Source: Halieaceae bacterium (GTDB taxonomy: Bacteria > Pseudomonadota > Gammaproteobacteria > Pseudomonadales > Halieaceae). From it: a stretch of DNA of 5,952 bases. Below the pieces are notes generated by a model. That model saw nothing but the letters and a program-made list of their open reading frames with translations. It was not told the origin of the DNA and ran no database searches. A program made the position numbers and the translations under genes. The stretch covers positions 1 through 5,952 of the forward strand of contig QXYP01000332.1 in NCBI GenBank assembly GCA_009886815.1. The letters are read 5' to 3'. Numbering within the stretch: the stretch's first letter is position 1; every line of letters begins with the position of its first letter. Of the stretch, positions 5,663-5,952 are shown piece after piece.

Positions 5663-5856
5663 CTAGGGCGCATCATCTGGCACAGTCTCACGCCCATAGC
5701 CGTTCTTCAGGTCAAAGAATCCATAAACCCACCCCTCCGTCAACGCTCGCTGGCCTTGGGATCAGGGAGTGTAATAACAAGACAATGGTGAGTGGCTGAG
5801 AGCGGAACTCCAAAGCCAGGACGCTTTACTGGAGTCTTCCGGTTGATATAGCGATA
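5663..5856 (-). pseudogene. Possible remnant of a coding region in two frames upstream of purE
   Basis: This entry is tentative. On the minus strand, bases 5856-5740 read as 38 codons (containing KTPVKRPGFGVPLSATHHC and LVITLPDPKASER) ending in TGA. The overlapping next frame, 5761-5663, reads 32 codons containing ALTEGWVYGFFDLKNGYGRE and ending VPDDAP-TAG. One indel near 5741-5761 would join them into a longer protein-like sequence. Neither frame has a convincing start and ribosome binding site. The first follows directly, in frame, after a TAG at 5859-5857 that ends the repeat-encoded frame beyond it. GWVYG loosely recalls the HGWVY motif at beta-carbonic anhydrase C-termini, but this is too short to call. 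It could equally be non-coding DNA. Confidence 0.2.
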
Positions 5857-5868
5857 CTACTTAACTAT

Positions 5869-5952
5869 GTCACTAACTAAGTCACTAACTAAGTCACTAA
5901 CTAAGTCACTAGCTAAGTCACTTCCTAAGTCACTAGCTAAGTCACTTCCTAA
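5869..5952. repeat. 12-bp tandem repeat array, seven units, continuing past the window
   Basis: There are seven exact-length units of GTCACTnnnTAA without interruption. The variable triplet is AAC, AAC, AAC, AGC, TTC, AGC, TTC, so nine bases of every unit are invariant and the last four units form a 24-bp higher-order repeat. A degenerate copy may precede at 5857-5868. Because 12 is a multiple of three, one frame on each strand stays open. Plus from ATG 5867 gives Met then Ser-Leu-(Thr/Ala/Pro)-Lys repeats. Minus gives Leu-(Gly/Ala/Val)-Ser-Asp repeats ending Ile-Val-Lys-TAG at 5857. Neither frame shows a ribosome binding site in the window. Role unknown; slippage-prone minisatellite, protein-binding iterons and a repeat-coding gene are all possible. 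Confidence 0.9.

Larger units (their letters stand above)
5587..5952. other. Region upstream of purE without a confident gene
   Basis: These 366 bases contain the purE ribosome binding site and leader, the TATACT element, a pair of possible coding remnants and the 12-bp tandem array at the end. I see no tRNA or rRNA, no inverted-repeat insertion sequence ends, and no complete gene with a ribosome binding site. The plus-strand frame 5516-5791 overlaps purE in antisense and has no family resemblance. Confidence 0.6.

Noticed and set aside
5587..5700. PurR-type operator upstream of purE
   Set aside because: I looked for a palindrome like ACGCAAACGTTTGCGT on both strands and found none; only a small 5-bp hairpin is present.
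5516..5791. 91-codon plus-strand frame over the purE start and upstream region
   Set aside because: Its first third is antisense to purE, no ribosome binding site or family motif is visible, and the purE promoter falls inside it.
5869..5952. CRISPR array
   Set aside because: Units are 12 bp and contiguous with no unique spacers and no cas gene, so this is a tandem repeat.

Overview
The window looks like chromosomal DNA of a marine gammaproteobacterium. The housekeeping proteins (PurE, PurK, SulP, an OxyR-type LysR regulator) are gammaproteobacterial in style and base composition is moderate. A member of the Cellvibrionales such as the Halieaceae (OM60/NOR5) is my best guess, from general impression only.

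Layout. (1) Bases 2-622 (+) are the 3' end of an unrecognised protein built from two similar halves. (2) A strong hairpin at 630-660 separates it from a convergent LysR-type regulator (664-1587, -). (3) The regulator is divergent, across a 242-bp AT-rich region, from a SulP anion transporter of the BicA (bicarbonate) type (1830-3461, +). A 123-aa protein follows (3562-3933, +), which I read as an iota-class carbonic anhydrase. (4) A bidirectional terminator (3982-4009) closes this unit and also ends the convergent purE-purK operon, which runs on the minus strand from 5586 to 4025 with a stop/start overlap and a TTG start for purK. (5) Upstream of purE, 5587-5952 holds a probable purE promoter, short frames that may be gene remnants, and a 12-bp tandem repeat array running off the window end.

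How it may work. The central unit looks like an inorganic-carbon module: SulP imports bicarbonate, the cytoplasmic iota-CA interconverts it with CO2, and the divergent regulator probably controls both. The regulator closely resembles OxyR and the shared promoter region carries a match to one OxyR dimer site (ATAG-N7-CTAT). However, the position of OxyR's peroxide-sensing cysteine is a threonine, so the signal is probably not peroxide. PurK, next door, consumes bicarbonate, so the neighbourhood pairs bicarbonate supply with a bicarbonate-using step. Whether that is functional or accidental cannot be told from one window.

The best candidates for something under-described are the LysR/SulP/iota-CA cassette with its Cys-less OxyR-like regulator, and the 12-bp array with the possibly decayed frames beside it.
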